A DNA stretch of 64,000 nucleotides from Microbacterium oleivorans (lineage in GTDB: Bacteria > Actinomycetota > Actinomycetes > Actinomycetales > Microbacteriaceae): positions 265,721 through 329,720 of the forward strand of contig NZ_LSTV01000002.1 in assembly GCF_001644225.1 (NCBI RefSeq), in the 5' to 3' direction. Positions 8,708 to 17,337 of this stretch are shown one piece after another (position 1 is the first letter of the stretch; each line of letters begins with the position of its first letter). The translations under genes and the position numbers were made by a program. Under the pieces are notes generated by a model. That model had not been told where the DNA came from and searched no databases. It worked only from the letters and a program-made list of their open reading frames with translations.

Positions 8708-9046
8708 TCAGGTTTCGCGACGGACCTTGATCGTTGCGCCGGCGGCGAGGAAGACGAACGCGGCCGCGACCTGGGCAGCGCTCCAGATCGCACCCGAGAA
8801 CGCGAAGGGGAAGATCGGGTTCCAGACCACCGCGACAGCGAGCATGATCGGCACCCACCACCAGTGCCGCGCCTGCACGGCGAACCATCCGATGATGAGC
8901 GCGAGGATCGTGGCGACGAACCGGACGGTGAGGAACCAGTCGCTCTCGAGCAGTGCCGGCGCGACGAACAGGACCGCCGCGGCCAGCAGGCTCGGCGCGA
9001 GCGCGTTGCGCTGGTACATCGCGGGTGTCGGCTGCGTGCGGCTCAT
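8708..9046 (-). CDS. Small membrane protein, DUF6804-like
   Basis: 112 aa with four short hydrophobic helices and a Trp-rich centre, HWWWVPIMLAVAVVWNPI. Similar small proteins in Microbacteriaceae are grouped as DUF6804, from memory. Function unknown. Its ATG overlaps the nhaA stop by four bases, so the two are probably translated together, and a role linked to ion stress is possible but unsupported. Its stop lies one base from the barstar gene's stop. Confidence 0.65.
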   Translation of the reverse strand: MSRTQPTPAMYQRNALAPSLLAAAVLFVAPALLESDWFLTVRFVATILALIIGWFAVQARHWWWVPIMLAVAVVWNPIFPFAFSGAIWSAAQVAAAFVFLAAGATIKVRRET

Positions 9047-10329
9047 GAGGCTCCTGGGGACGGGGACGCGCTCTCAGTCTGCCGCACGCGTCTCGCGCGC
9101 CCGGCGAGCACCGCCCCGCCGACGATCGCCGCGACCACCGAGCCACTGAGGATGCCGATCTTCGCGTGGTCGTCCGCCAGCGATCCGACCCCGTACGACA
9201 GCTCGCCCACGAGCAGCGCGACCGTGAACCCGATGCCGGCGAGCAGTCCCACGCCGAGCATGTCGCCCCATCGCAGTTCGAACGTCCGCCGCACCGACGG
9301 CACCCGCGTGAGAAGGAACACCGCGAGCAGGATCCCCACCGGCTTGCCCACGACCAGCCCGACCAGGATGCCGAGGGTCACCGGATCGCCGAAGGCCGAG
9401 ACCAGCCCGTCCCAGCCACCGACGGTCACCCCGGCGGAGAAGAACGCGAAGACGGGGATCGCGACCAGCGTCGAGATCGGACCGAAGCGGTCGGCGAAGT
9501 GCGCGGTGAACGCATCGTGGATGGGGCTGCCGTCGGCATCCTTCCCCACCTGCACCCGCGCTCGCGGCGTCACCGTCGCGGGGACGGTGAAGGCCAGCAG
9601 CACGCCGGCGATCGTCGCGTGCACGCCCGACGCGTGGACGAGCGCCCAGGTGACGATCGCGAGCGGCATCAGCACCCACCAGTGACGGATGCCGCGCCGC
9701 ACCGCCAGCCCGAACAGGACGAGCGGGACGATCGCCGCCGCGAGCCACACCGGCTGCAGGTCGTCGGTGTAGACGGTGGCGATGATCGTGATGGCGAAGA
9801 GGTCGTCGACGACGGCGAGGGTCAGCAGGAAGACGCGGAGCGCGGGCGGCAGCCCCTTCGCGACGACGGCGAACACCGCGATGGCGAAGGCGATGTCGGT
9901 CGCCGTCGGGATCGCCCAGCCCCGCACCGCGTCACCGGGCGCGGTCACCGTGAACGCCGTGAAGATGAGCGCCGGGACGATGACACCGCCGAGCGCGCCG
10001 ATCACGGGCACCGCGGCGATGCGCGGCGAGCGCAGCCGGCCCGCGACGATCTCCTCCTTGAGTTCGAGACCCACGACGAAGAAGAAGATCGCGAGCAGTC
10101 CGTCGGCCGCCCAGTGCGCGACGGTCAGGTGGAGGTGGAGCGCCTCGGGTCCGAACGACGTCTCGCGCAGACCCGTGTACCAGGGCGCGGCGGGCGAGTT
10201 GGCGAGGACGAGGGCCGCGACGGTCGCGGCCAGCAGCAGGATGCCGCCGAAGGTGTCGGTCTGGACGGTCTGACGGATGCCGCGCCAGATCTCGTGCGGC
10301 GCCGTGCGGGAGGAGGGGGAAGTGGACAT
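9043..10329 (-). CDS. nhaA: NhaA-family Na+/H+ antiporter
   Basis: 428 aa inner-membrane protein with about 12 helices. FFFVVGLELKEEIVAGRL matches the TM2-3 loop. PTATDIAFAIAV holds the TM4 signature. LLTLAVVDDLFAITI holds the adjacent Asp pair that binds Na+ and H+ in E. coli NhaA (D163/D164). The protein expels Na+ in exchange for protons under salt or alkaline stress. ATG 10329. It is first in a two-gene unit with the DUF6804-like gene. Confidence 0.95.
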   Translation of the reverse strand: MSTSPSSRTAPHEIWRGIRQTVQTDTFGGILLLAATVAALVLANSPAAPWYTGLRETSFGPEALHLHLTVAHWAADGLLAIFFFVVGLELKEEIVAGRLRSPRIAAVPVIGALGGVIVPALIFTAFTVTAPGDAVRGWAIPTATDIAFAIAVFAVVAKGLPPALRVFLLTLAVVDDLFAITIIATVYTDDLQPVWLAAAIVPLVLFGLAVRRGIRHWWVLMPLAIVTWALVHASGVHATIAGVLLAFTVPATVTPRARVQVGKDADGSPIHDAFTAHFADRFGPISTLVAIPVFAFFSAGVTVGGWDGLVSAFGDPVTLGILVGLVVGKPVGILLAVFLLTRVPSVRRTFELRWGDMLGVGLLAGIGFTVALLVGELSYGVGSLADDHAKIGILSGSVVAAIVGGAVLAGRARRVRQTESASPSPGAS

Positions 10330-10392
10330 GACGGATCGCTTTCCGCGTCGGTGATCAGGGGTCGCTGAGGACGCACCGACGAGCGGTGCGCG

Positions 10393-10554
10393 TCAGGCCC
10401 CCGACGGCGGGCAGCCGGCGATCTCGCCGTGCGCGTTGGTGCCCCATTCGCTGACCCATCCGTTGGTTCCCGGATGCTGCGGTGCGGTGAGGGTGCGGAT
10501 CCCGATCGCCGACGGCAGCGCGCGCACGAGGCGGTAGCGCGCGGTGATCGTCAT
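10393..10554 (-). CDS. Small hypothetical protein, 53 aa
   Basis: A 53-aa frame from ATG 10554, basic at the start (ARYRLVRALPSA) with GIRTLTAPQHPG and a Trp/Asn/Glu-containing end. A Shine-Dalgarno sequence is weak. Codon use matches the neighbours (GC at third positions), and the composition does not look like a shadow of another frame. Similar short proteins occur in related genomes as far as I recall. Function unknown. It is more likely real than not. Confidence 0.5.
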   Translation of the reverse strand: MTITARYRLVRALPSAIGIRTLTAPQHPGTNGWVSEWGTNAHGEIAGCPPSGA

Positions 10555-10598
10555 ACCCCCATCGTACCGAGGCGGTCCGGGCGCGGCCCGGGACTTGC

Positions 10599-11096
10599 TC
10601 AGCCGAAGCGGCGCCCGGCCGGGTTGGTCGGCAGCAGGGTCAGGACCAGGAGGACGAGGGAGCCGAGGCTCGGGATGAAGGCGAGGAAGAACAGCGGTCC
10701 CGGCAGGTTCGCGTCGTGCAGCCGCCGCCAGGTGAGAGCGGCGTCCGGGATGATCGTCGCGAGCAGGAAGAGGACCAGCAGGATGGCGCCGACCGCGATG
10801 AGCGGACCGGGCCGACTCTGCCCGGTCACCGGGTCGTACGAGACGCCGACGAGTGCGCCGCCGATCATGATCACGACGAGCACCATCGCGATGAGGAAGT
10901 ACGCGAGGCGCATCCACCAGAACTCGCTGAGGCTCGCGCGACCGGTGAAGGTCGCGTACTTCTTCCAGTACCGGACGAAGGCCTGCGCGAACGACGCGCC
11001 GTAGAGGGGCCACTCGAGGGGCGGCTGCCCGGGCCCGGCGGCGGGAAGCATCGGTCGACCGTAGGGAGAGGGCGGCGGGGGCGGTGCGTAGGACAT
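10599..11096 (-). CDS. DUF805 membrane protein
   Basis: 165 aa from ATG 11096, preceded by GGAGGA. The Pro-rich N-terminus is followed by the DUF805 hallmark FTGRASLSEFWWM, two membrane helices (about 80-105 and 112-135), RRLHDANLPGPLFFL and a C-terminal helix. The family is widespread and of unknown function, located in the membrane. The longer frame from 11726 runs antisense through the Asp23 gene and is rejected. Confidence 0.88.
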   Translation of the reverse strand: MSYAPPPPPSPYGRPMLPAAGPGQPPLEWPLYGASFAQAFVRYWKKYATFTGRASLSEFWWMRLAYFLIAMVLVVIMIGGALVGVSYDPVTGQSRPGPLIAVGAILLVLFLLATIIPDAALTWRRLHDANLPGPLFFLAFIPSLGSLVLLVLTLLPTNPAGRRFG

Positions 11097-11241
11097 CGGT
11101 TCCTCCGGGGACGGTCGGGGCGTGCGTCCATCGTGGCGGATGCGGCGACTTTTTTGTGACGAATCGCCCCCGGCATCCCTCCTATGTGCAGAGGCGGAAC
11201 TAACCGCCCCCACAGACACAGGCACAGAAAAGGACACTGAC

Positions 11242-11712
11242 ATGGCTGAGGACCAGAAGACCACCACCCCGTCCGTTGCGGCTCCGGCGACGCGCGTCGA
11301 CCGCACGCCCGGCTCGCGCGGGACCGACGCTCCGACCACCGCGGGCACCATCACGATCGCCGACGGCGTCGTGGCCAAGGTCGCCGGCATCGCCGCGCGC
11401 GAAGTGAGCGGCGTGTACGCCCTGGGCGGCGGCGGTGCGCGCGCCATCGGCGCGATCCGTGACGCCATCAACGCGACCGACCTCACGCAGGGCGTCAAGG
11501 TCGAGGTCGGCGAAACGCAGGCCGCCGTCGACCTGAAGGTCGTCGTCGAGTACCCCGCGCCGATCGCCCGCGTCGCCGACGAGGTCCGCGGCTCCGTCGC
11601 CGGGGCGGTCCACCGCCTCACCGGTCTCGAGGTCGTCGAGGTGAACGTCGAGATCCACGACGTCCACATCGAGGACGACTCCGACGACCAGGCCGAGCCC
11701 CGCGTCGCCTGA
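11242..11712 (+). CDS. Asp23/Gls24-family envelope stress protein
   Basis: 156 aa from ATG 11242. A flexible Thr/Pro-rich N-terminus precedes the Asp23 domain: GTITIADGVVAKVAGIAAREVSGVYAL (about 35-61) and VEVNVEIHDV near the end, then an acidic tail. Asp23 proteins sit at the membrane face through small membrane partners and respond to wall stress in Firmicutes. The next gene, encoding a small single-helix protein, is a plausible anchor of this kind. Confidence 0.9.
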   Translation: MAEDQKTTTPSVAAPATRVDRTPGSRGTDAPTTAGTITIADGVVAKVAGIAAREVSGVYALGGGGARAIGAIRDAINATDLTQGVKVEVGETQAAVDLKVVVEYPAPIARVADEVRGSVAGAVHRLTGLEVVEVNVEIHDVHIEDDSDDQAEPRVA

Positions 11713-11747
11713 TTCGACGCATCCACACCCGAGGAGAACCCCGGAAC

Positions 11748-11996
11748 ATGCGCAACAAGATCCTAATCATCGGCGCCATCGCCTTCGCGGCCTACGTGAT
11801 CGGCAGCCGCTCCGTCACCGTCAAGAAGTCCGAGTCGGTCCCGCACCAGCTCGTCCGTCTGCGGGAGGAGCGCAAGGCGAGGAAGGACCGGCAGCGCAGG
11901 GCAAAGAAGATCGCCAAGACCGCGAAGGGCACGGCGGAGGACCTGGCCGACAAGATCCGGGATGCCGCGCACGACGTGCGCAAGCGTCTGAGCTGA
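11748..11996 (+). CDS. Small single-pass membrane protein with basic coiled-coil tail
   Basis: 82 aa: an N-terminal hydrophobic helix (about 4-19) followed by a highly charged Lys/Arg/Glu helix that resembles the YtxH-like small proteins found beside Asp23 genes. GAGGAG lies upstream of ATG 11748. It is 35 bases downstream of the Asp23 gene and probably co-transcribed. It may tether or scaffold Asp23; this is inferred from context only. Confidence 0.75.
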   Translation: MRNKILIIGAIAFAAYVIGSRSVTVKKSESVPHQLVRLREERKARKDRQRRAKKIAKTAKGTAEDLADKIRDAAHDVRKRLS

Positions 11997-12048
11997 CCGG
12001 CTCCTCACCCACCCGGCCCACACGGGAGGGTGCGTACGATGGCTCCCC

Positions 12049-13053
12049 GTGACGAGTCGTGACCTGCGCACCCTCCCGAAGGCCGAACTCCACCTCCACA
12101 TCGAGGGGACGCTCGAGCCTGAGCTCGCGTTCTCCCTCGCCGCGCGCAACGGCGTCGATCTTCCGTTCACCGATATCGACGATCTGCGCACCCGCTACGA
12201 CTTCACCGACCTGCAGTCCTTCCTCGACGTCTACTACGCGTGCATGGCGGTCCTGCGCACCGAGCAGGACTTCACCGACCTCGCCGTCGCCTACCTCGAG
12301 CGGGCGGCTGCGGACGGCGTGCACCACGTCGAGATGTTCTTCGACCCGCAGGTCCACGCCGCGAACGGCGTCGCGGTCGGCACCGTGATCGACGGACTGC
12401 GCACCGGTCTCGACATCGCCGCCGAGCGCCTCGGCATCACCGGCGGCCTCATCGTCTGCATCGTGCGCGACCAGCCGGTCGCCTCCGCCCAGGCCCTCCT
12501 CGACGAGATCGCCCCGCGCGCGCACGAGCTGCTCGGCGTCGGTCTCGACTCCGCCGAGGTCGGCTACCCGCCCGCGCTGTTCGAGGGCGTGTTCCGTCGC
12601 GCCGCCGAGCTGGGACTGCACCGCGTCGCCCACGCGGGCGAAGAGGGACCGGCGGCGTACGTCTGGGATGCGCTGCGCGTGCTCGAGGTCGAGCGGGTGG
12701 ACCACGGCATCCGATCGATCGACGACCCCGACCTGCTCGCCCACCTCGCCGAGCACCGTGTGCCGCTGACGGTCTGCCCCCTGTCGAACGTGCGACTGCG
12801 GGCCGTGCCCGAGCTCGCGGCGCATCCGCTGCGACGGCTCGTCGACGCGGGCGTCGTCGTGACGATCAACTCCGACGACCCGTCGTACTTCGGCGGGTAC
12901 ATCGGCGACAACTACGCCGCCGTCGCCTCGCTCGGCTTCGACACGGCCGAGCTCGCCCAGCTCGCCGAGAACTCGATCACCGCGTCGTTCGCGGATGCCA
13001 CCCGTAAGGCGGATCTGATCGCGCGGGTGCGGGCGTGGGCGGCATCCGCCTGA
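12049..13053 (+). CDS. Adenine/adenosine deaminase family enzyme
   Basis: 334 aa amidohydrolase. Zinc ligands are visible in AELHLHIEG (12-18), AHAGEE near 205, and NSDDP near 280. The forms HIEGTLEPEL (Glu after His-Ile) and NSDDPSYFGGY are those I associate with the adenine deaminase branch (PA0148/Aah1-like) rather than true adenosine deaminases, which have HLDG. The likely reaction is adenine to hypoxanthine plus NH3 in purine salvage. The GTG at 12049 lies 8 bases after TACGAT (12035-12040), suggesting a leaderless transcript. Confidence 0.85.
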   Translation: MTSRDLRTLPKAELHLHIEGTLEPELAFSLAARNGVDLPFTDIDDLRTRYDFTDLQSFLDVYYACMAVLRTEQDFTDLAVAYLERAAADGVHHVEMFFDPQVHAANGVAVGTVIDGLRTGLDIAAERLGITGGLIVCIVRDQPVASAQALLDEIAPRAHELLGVGLDSAEVGYPPALFEGVFRRAAELGLHRVAHAGEEGPAAYVWDALRVLEVERVDHGIRSIDDPDLLAHLAEHRVPLTVCPLSNVRLRAVPELAAHPLRRLVDAGVVVTINSDDPSYFGGYIGDNYAAVASLGFDTAELAQLAENSITASFADATRKADLIARVRAWAASA

Positions 13054-13054
13054 C

Positions 13055-13507
13055 TCAGTCCACCTGGGCCTTCGGCCAGACGTACGGCAGGTCGTCGGGG
13101 TCGTCGAAGCCCTGCGCGCGGTAGTACTCGAGGTCCTTGCGGAGCAGGTTCGACCGGTGCGAGCGGTGGACCTCCTCGCGGCCGAACCAGGGCGGCATCC
13201 GTACCGTGCCGGACCGGTATTCGGCGCCGTCCTCGGGGATCTCGTCGAGGGTCGCGAGGGTGGACTGCCGCGTGGTGTCGGCGAAGCCGCGCCAGACCCA
13301 CTCGTCGACCGTGAGGTCCTGGTAGACCATGAGCGCCGCGCGGTGCCCGCGCCACATGGCGACCGCCGGGTGATGGCGCCAGCCGTAATCCGGGATCGTC
13401 AGCGCGCGCATCACCTGCAGGGTCTCGACGCGCTGCTTGCCGAGCCGCTTCGTGTCGAGCGCGGCCATGCCGCGGGCGAGGTCGGCGTACGGGACGAAGG
13501 TCTGCAC
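13055..13507 (-). CDS. MSMEG_6728-like protein (pyrimidine-dimer glycosylase superfamily)
   Basis: 150 aa from GTG 13507, two bases past the upstream stop. It opens with QTFVPYADLARGMAALDTKRLGKQRVE and contains GWRHHPAVAMWRGH, the typical pattern of this actinobacterial family, which shares a fold with T4 endonuclease V-type glycosylases. DNA-repair activity is not proven for the family. It is co-directional with the DUF2256/DUF3253 gene. The longer frame to 13711 merely continues into that gene. Confidence 0.75.
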   Translation of the reverse strand: MQTFVPYADLARGMAALDTKRLGKQRVETLQVMRALTIPDYGWRHHPAVAMWRGHRAALMVYQDLTVDEWVWRGFADTTRQSTLATLDEIPEDGAEYRSGTVRMPPWFGREEVHRSHRSNLLRKDLEYYRAQGFDDPDDLPYVWPKAQVD

Positions 13508-13508
13508 G

Positions 13509-13883
13509 TCAGCGGACCTTCCGGATGCGGATGGGTCCCTTCGCGGTCGACGGGTCGACGACCTGCCCCCGCTGCGTGATCTCGACCTCGCCGGCCGCGA
13601 CGAGTCGCCTCGCGGCGCGGCGGGCGGGCTCCATGAGGTCGCGCCAGTCGTCGCCGCCGACCGCTTTCGCCGCCTCGGACGGGCAGATCGTCGCCGACGC
13701 GGCCCGCGCATCCAGCAGCTCGACGATCGTCCGCGTGAGCTTCTCGTCGACGGGACGGATGCCGCGCTTCCGGCACGCGTCGGAGCAGTACTTCACGTCG
13801 TCCCAGTTCTTCTCCCACTTCTTGCGCCACTGGATCTCGCGCCCGCACGAGGCGCACGTCTTGGGTGCCGGGGTGGAAGCCAT
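13509..13883 (-). CDS. DUF2256-DUF3253 protein
   Basis: 124 aa. The N-terminal DUF2256 zinc finger has CASCGREIQWRKKW and then YCSDACRKRG, giving a Cys4 site. The C-terminal DUF3253 is a small winged-helix-like domain (LTRTIVELLDARAASATICPSEAAKAV). In many bacteria DUF2256 sits beside photolyase or cryptochrome genes; here it is about 9 kb from the photolyase at 23038. Function unknown. It may bind nucleic acid. Confidence 0.85.
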   Translation of the reverse strand: MASTPAPKTCASCGREIQWRKKWEKNWDDVKYCSDACRKRGIRPVDEKLTRTIVELLDARAASATICPSEAAKAVGGDDWRDLMEPARRAARRLVAAGEVEITQRGQVVDPSTAKGPIRIRKVR

Positions 13884-13946
13884 GCCGCGACGCTACGTCG
13901 GAGAGCCGACACGGGCGAAGGGGTTGCGCCGTCCGAGTTGCGCCTG

Positions 13947-14597
13947 TCAGGTCAGGACGCCGAGATGGGCGCGGACGGACTCCGCGCCGGTGACCGCGAT
14001 GGACCAGTCAGGTCGGATGAAGGCGTCCCGATGCAACCGAACCCGCTGTTCATCTACGGGCTCACCCTGCCGAGGGGCGACGCGCGTCACGCCGTTGAGT
14101 TCGTACCCGAGCTTGCGGGACACGGCGAGGGACGCCTCGTTCCAGGACGCTGCGCTGGATTCCGCCCATTCCGCCCCGAGAACGTCGAACGCGAACATCA
14201 GCAGCGCCGCCCGCATCTCGGTTCCCCAGCCCCGGCCTTGAGCAGACCTGGTGAGCCAGGAGCCCGTGTTGACGGTTCGCCGGTCGGCGAAGGTATACGC
14301 AGACAGGTCTTGCGAACCCACAACACGGCCGTTCGCGTGGACGGCGAACGCGACTGTCCAGTGTGCAGGGTTCACTCTGGTGCGAAGACTCCATTGGTAC
14401 TCGGCCAGGTTCCGGGGAAGATCAGCGGGATCCGCATCGGTCCAGGGGACGCCGAACGGCATCCGCTCCGGGTCGTGCACCCCGTCCGCCGCCGCCTGAA
14501 CCAATCCCGGCAGGTCGACGTCACGGACGGGGCGCAGGGTCAGATTCGGCGTGCCGATCGAGAGTTCGAACAGCGGCCAGATCTCCTCGAGTTCCAT
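13947..14597 (-). CDS. GNAT N-acetyltransferase (RimJ/RimL-like)
   Basis: 216 aa from ATG 14597. It has LRPVRDVDLPGLV near the start, VGSQDLSAYTFADRRTVNTGSWL (beta 4) and the acetyl-CoA loop SAQGRGWGTEMRAALLMFAF. This resembles the RimJ/RimL group, which acetylates protein N-termini or small substrates. Third-position GC is lower than in neighbours (TTG, CAA and TCA codons occur), hinting at a more recent arrival. Single gene. Confidence 0.82.
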   Translation of the reverse strand: MELEEIWPLFELSIGTPNLTLRPVRDVDLPGLVQAAADGVHDPERMPFGVPWTDADPADLPRNLAEYQWSLRTRVNPAHWTVAFAVHANGRVVGSQDLSAYTFADRRTVNTGSWLTRSAQGRGWGTEMRAALLMFAFDVLGAEWAESSAASWNEASLAVSRKLGYELNGVTRVAPRQGEPVDEQRVRLHRDAFIRPDWSIAVTGAESVRAHLGVLT

Positions 14598-14633
14598 GCC
14601 GGGACCCTACCCGTCTCGGCGGGCGGCGCGCCT

Positions 14634-15443
14634 TCACATGACGGCGTCACACTCGGGCTGGCAGCGCGGGCACCACCAGGTGCGGCGACGCTCGGGGTCG
14701 TTCGCGACCTCGTTGCGGACGAGGATGCGGGTGCCGCACCGCAGGCACGGTCGACCGGCGCGGCCGACGACCCAGTGCGACTCGCCCTTCCGCGTCGACC
14801 CGGTGGTCACCTGGTACATCCCCGGCACGGTCGCCGAGATCCGCAGCATCCGCGCCGCCCTCTCGACGAGCGGTGCGAGGTCGACCGATCCGATCGGGGC
14901 GAACGGATGCGCGCCGGAGAGGAACGCGGTCTCGTTGACCCACAGGTTGCCGAGCCCTGCCAGGTTGCGCTGGTCGAGGAGCGCCGCGACGAGAGGACGC
15001 TCGGGCCGTGAGGCGAGCCGGCGCACCGCCTCGGCGGCATCCCAGTCCTCACGCAGCGGATCCGGACCGAGGTACGCGAGCAGGCCGCCCTCGCCCGCCG
15101 TCGCGACGAGCTCGACCACGGGCAGGTCGATCCCCCACAGCGTCGATCCGTCGTCGAGACGCATCCGCACGCGCACCCGATGCTCCTCGCGCGACGGGAT
15201 GCGGCGACCCGGCCGCGTCACCGTCCAACTTCCCTGCATCCGCAGGTGCGTGTGGAGCGTCTGCCCGGTGTCGAAGCGGGTCAGCAGGTGCTTGCCGTGC
15301 GTGTCGTACGAGGCGATCCGAGCCCCGGCGAGCGGCGTGCCCGCCGCGTCGCCGGAGCGCAACTCACCCGAGGCGATCGTGTGACCGACGGATGCCGCGG
15401 CCAGCCGCTGCCGCAACCGGAACACACTGTCGCCCTCCGGCAT
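14634..15443 (-). CDS. Fpg/Nei-family DNA glycosylase (endonuclease VIII-like)
   Basis: 269 aa. The start ATG 15443 is fixed by biology: mature MPEGDS supplies catalytic Pro2 and Glu3. The central part has HGKHLL (beta-elimination Lys) and the helix-two-turn-helix with RNLAGLGNLWVNE. The C-terminal zinc finger is CLRC...CPRC. The family excises oxidised pyrimidines and nicks the abasic site. The upstream extension to 15509 enters a repeat element and is rejected. Actinobacteria carry several paralogues (Nei1, Nei2); the exact one is uncertain. Confidence 0.9.
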   Translation of the reverse strand: MPEGDSVFRLRQRLAAASVGHTIASGELRSGDAAGTPLAGARIASYDTHGKHLLTRFDTGQTLHTHLRMQGSWTVTRPGRRIPSREEHRVRVRMRLDDGSTLWGIDLPVVELVATAGEGGLLAYLGPDPLREDWDAAEAVRRLASRPERPLVAALLDQRNLAGLGNLWVNETAFLSGAHPFAPIGSVDLAPLVERAARMLRISATVPGMYQVTTGSTRKGESHWVVGRAGRPCLRCGTRILVRNEVANDPERRRTWWCPRCQPECDAVM

Positions 15444-15480
15444 CCGTCTCCCCATCCCCGTGTCGCTCCAGCCGAACCAC

Positions 15481-15556
15481 GAGTCACCACCCGCGTGCCG
15501 AATCACCACCCATCGTCATGCATTCCGGTGGTGATTCGGCCGTTAAGTGGTGACTC
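15481..15556. repeat. Nested inverted repeat, family A, copy 1
   Basis: The outer arms are GAGTCACCAC (15481-15490) and GTGGTGACTC (15547-15556). The inner arms GCCGAATCACCACC (15497-15510) and GGTGGTGATTCGGC (15527-15540) are a perfect 14-bp pair. It lies just past the 3' end of the alpha-glucoside operon. Copy 2 is at 21836-21917. A role as terminator or REP-like element is inferred. Confidence 0.85.
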
Positions 15557-15613
15557 GGCGCTGCGGAGTCGCGCACGAGCACGTCGGCACGTGCGAGACG
15601 GGCCGTCCGGGGT

Positions 15614-17308
15614 TCAGCTCGCGGCGCGCAGCCAGACCGTCGTCGCGGCGGGCAGCCGGTCGCCCTCGAGCTCGGCGCTCGAGAGCAGCACCTCACCCGC
15701 GGGCAGATCGGCCGGCTCGTCGCCGAAGTTCGTGACCACGATCCAGCCATTCGGTCGCGAGAACGCGAGCACGTCGTCGCGTCCCGGCTCGAGCCAGGTC
15801 AGCTCCTCGACCGTCTGCAGCTCGTGCCGCAGCTCCAGCGCACGGCGGTAGAGGTTCAGGGTCGACGCGGGGTCGTCCTCCTGCGCCTCGACCGACATCG
15901 CGCCGAACCACTCCGGCTGCGGCAGGTGCGATCCGCCCGAGCCGAAGCCGAACGACGAGCCGGACTCGGTCCAGGGGATCGGCACCCGGCATCCGTCGCG
16001 CCCCTTGTCCTCGCCGGGGCTGCGGAAGAACGTCGGGTCCTGCCGCTCGTCGTCGGGGATGTCGGCGACCTCCTGCAGCCCGAGTTCCTCGCCCTGGTAG
16101 ACGTAGGCCGAGCCCGGCAGCCCCAGCACGAACGCGCTCGCCGCGCGGGCGCGCCGCAGGCCGGCCTCGGCGTCGAGCGCGGGCTCGGCGCCGCCCGAGA
16201 GCAGCCACTCGTTGCCGTGCTTGCGAGAGGGGCGGCCCGAGGCATCCCGCTCCGGATGCGGCAGCCCGTACCGCGTCGCGTGCCGGACGACGTCGTGGTT
16301 CGACAGCACCCAGGTCGTCGACGACCCCGACGAGGCGGCGAGCGCGAGGTTGTCGGCGACGATCCGCCGGAACTGGCCGGCGTCGAAATCGGCCTCGAGC
16401 AGATCGAAGTTGAACGCCTGCCCCAGGCTCTCGGCGCTCGCGTACAGCGGCACGCGCGACGGGTCGACCCACGCCTCGGCGACGGCGGTGCGCGGCGGGT
16501 CGTAGGAGTTGAACACCCGACGCCACTCGGCGTAGACCTCGTGCACGTCGTCGCGGTCGATCATCGGATGCTGCCCGTCGCGCGGCATCGCGTCGAGCTC
16601 GGCCTGCGAGGGAAGCTCGTCGGGCAGGTCCTTCGTGAGCATGTGCGCGACGTCGATACGGAACCCGTCGACGCCCCGGTCGGACCAGAAGCGCAGCGTC
16701 CGCACGAAGTCGGCGCGCACCTCGGGATTCGACCAGTCGAGGTCGGGCTGCTCCACGGCGAAGTTGTGGAGGTACCACTGCCCGTCCTCGACGCGCTCCC
16801 ACGCCGGGCCGCCGAAGGCCGACGTCCAGTCCGCCGGCGGCTCCTCGCCGTTCTCACCCTTGCCGTCGCGGAAGATGTACCGCGCCCGCGCCGCCGAGCC
16901 GCGCCCGGCGGCGAGCGCCTCCTGGAACCAGGCGTGCCGGTCGGAGGTGTGGTTCGGCACGATGTCGATGACGACCTTGATACCCGCCTCGTGGAGGGCG
17001 GCGATGAGCGCGTCCGCGTCGTCGAGCGTGCCCAGACGCGGGTCCACGTCGCGGTAGTCCGCCACGTCGTACCCGCCGTCGGCGAGGTCGGACGGGTAGA
17101 ACGGGCTCATCCAGATCGCATCGACGCCGAGCTCCTTCAGATAGGGCACCCGGGAGCGGATGCCGCGAAGGTCGCCGATGCCGTCACCGTCGGCATCCGC
17201 GAAACTGCGGGGATACACCTGGTAGACGACCGCCTGACGCCACCATTCGGGCAGCTCGGCGTCGGTGAGGTCGGCGGTCTCGGGTGCGGTCTGTACGTCG
17301 GAGGTCAC
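15614..17308 (-). CDS. GH13 alpha-glucosidase / oligo-1,6-glucosidase
   Basis: 564 aa from GTG 17308, with AAAGGA upstream. WWRQAVVYQVYPRSF opens the (beta/alpha)8 barrel. Conserved regions: DIVPNHTSD, nucleophile Asp in DGFRIDVAH, acid/base Glu in VAEAWVD, and LSNHDVVRH. The C-terminal beta domain ends in TVWLRAAS. It hydrolyses alpha-glucosides such as maltose, isomaltose or sucrose in the cytoplasm, since no signal peptide is visible. It is the last gene of the transporter operon, 29 bases after the second permease, and supplies the catabolic step for the imported sugar. Confidence 0.92.
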   Translation of the reverse strand: MTSDVQTAPETADLTDAELPEWWRQAVVYQVYPRSFADADGDGIGDLRGIRSRVPYLKELGVDAIWMSPFYPSDLADGGYDVADYRDVDPRLGTLDDADALIAALHEAGIKVVIDIVPNHTSDRHAWFQEALAAGRGSAARARYIFRDGKGENGEEPPADWTSAFGGPAWERVEDGQWYLHNFAVEQPDLDWSNPEVRADFVRTLRFWSDRGVDGFRIDVAHMLTKDLPDELPSQAELDAMPRDGQHPMIDRDDVHEVYAEWRRVFNSYDPPRTAVAEAWVDPSRVPLYASAESLGQAFNFDLLEADFDAGQFRRIVADNLALAASSGSSTTWVLSNHDVVRHATRYGLPHPERDASGRPSRKHGNEWLLSGGAEPALDAEAGLRRARAASAFVLGLPGSAYVYQGEELGLQEVADIPDDERQDPTFFRSPGEDKGRDGCRVPIPWTESGSSFGFGSGGSHLPQPEWFGAMSVEAQEDDPASTLNLYRRALELRHELQTVEELTWLEPGRDDVLAFSRPNGWIVVTNFGDEPADLPAGEVLLSSAELEGDRLPAATTVWLRAAS

Positions 17309-17337
17309 GAGGGTCCTTTCGAGGTTGCGGTGGTCGA

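Noticed and set aside
13437..15011. 524-codon plus-strand open frame
   Set aside because: Overlaps four well-supported minus-strand genes and has no recognisable domain.
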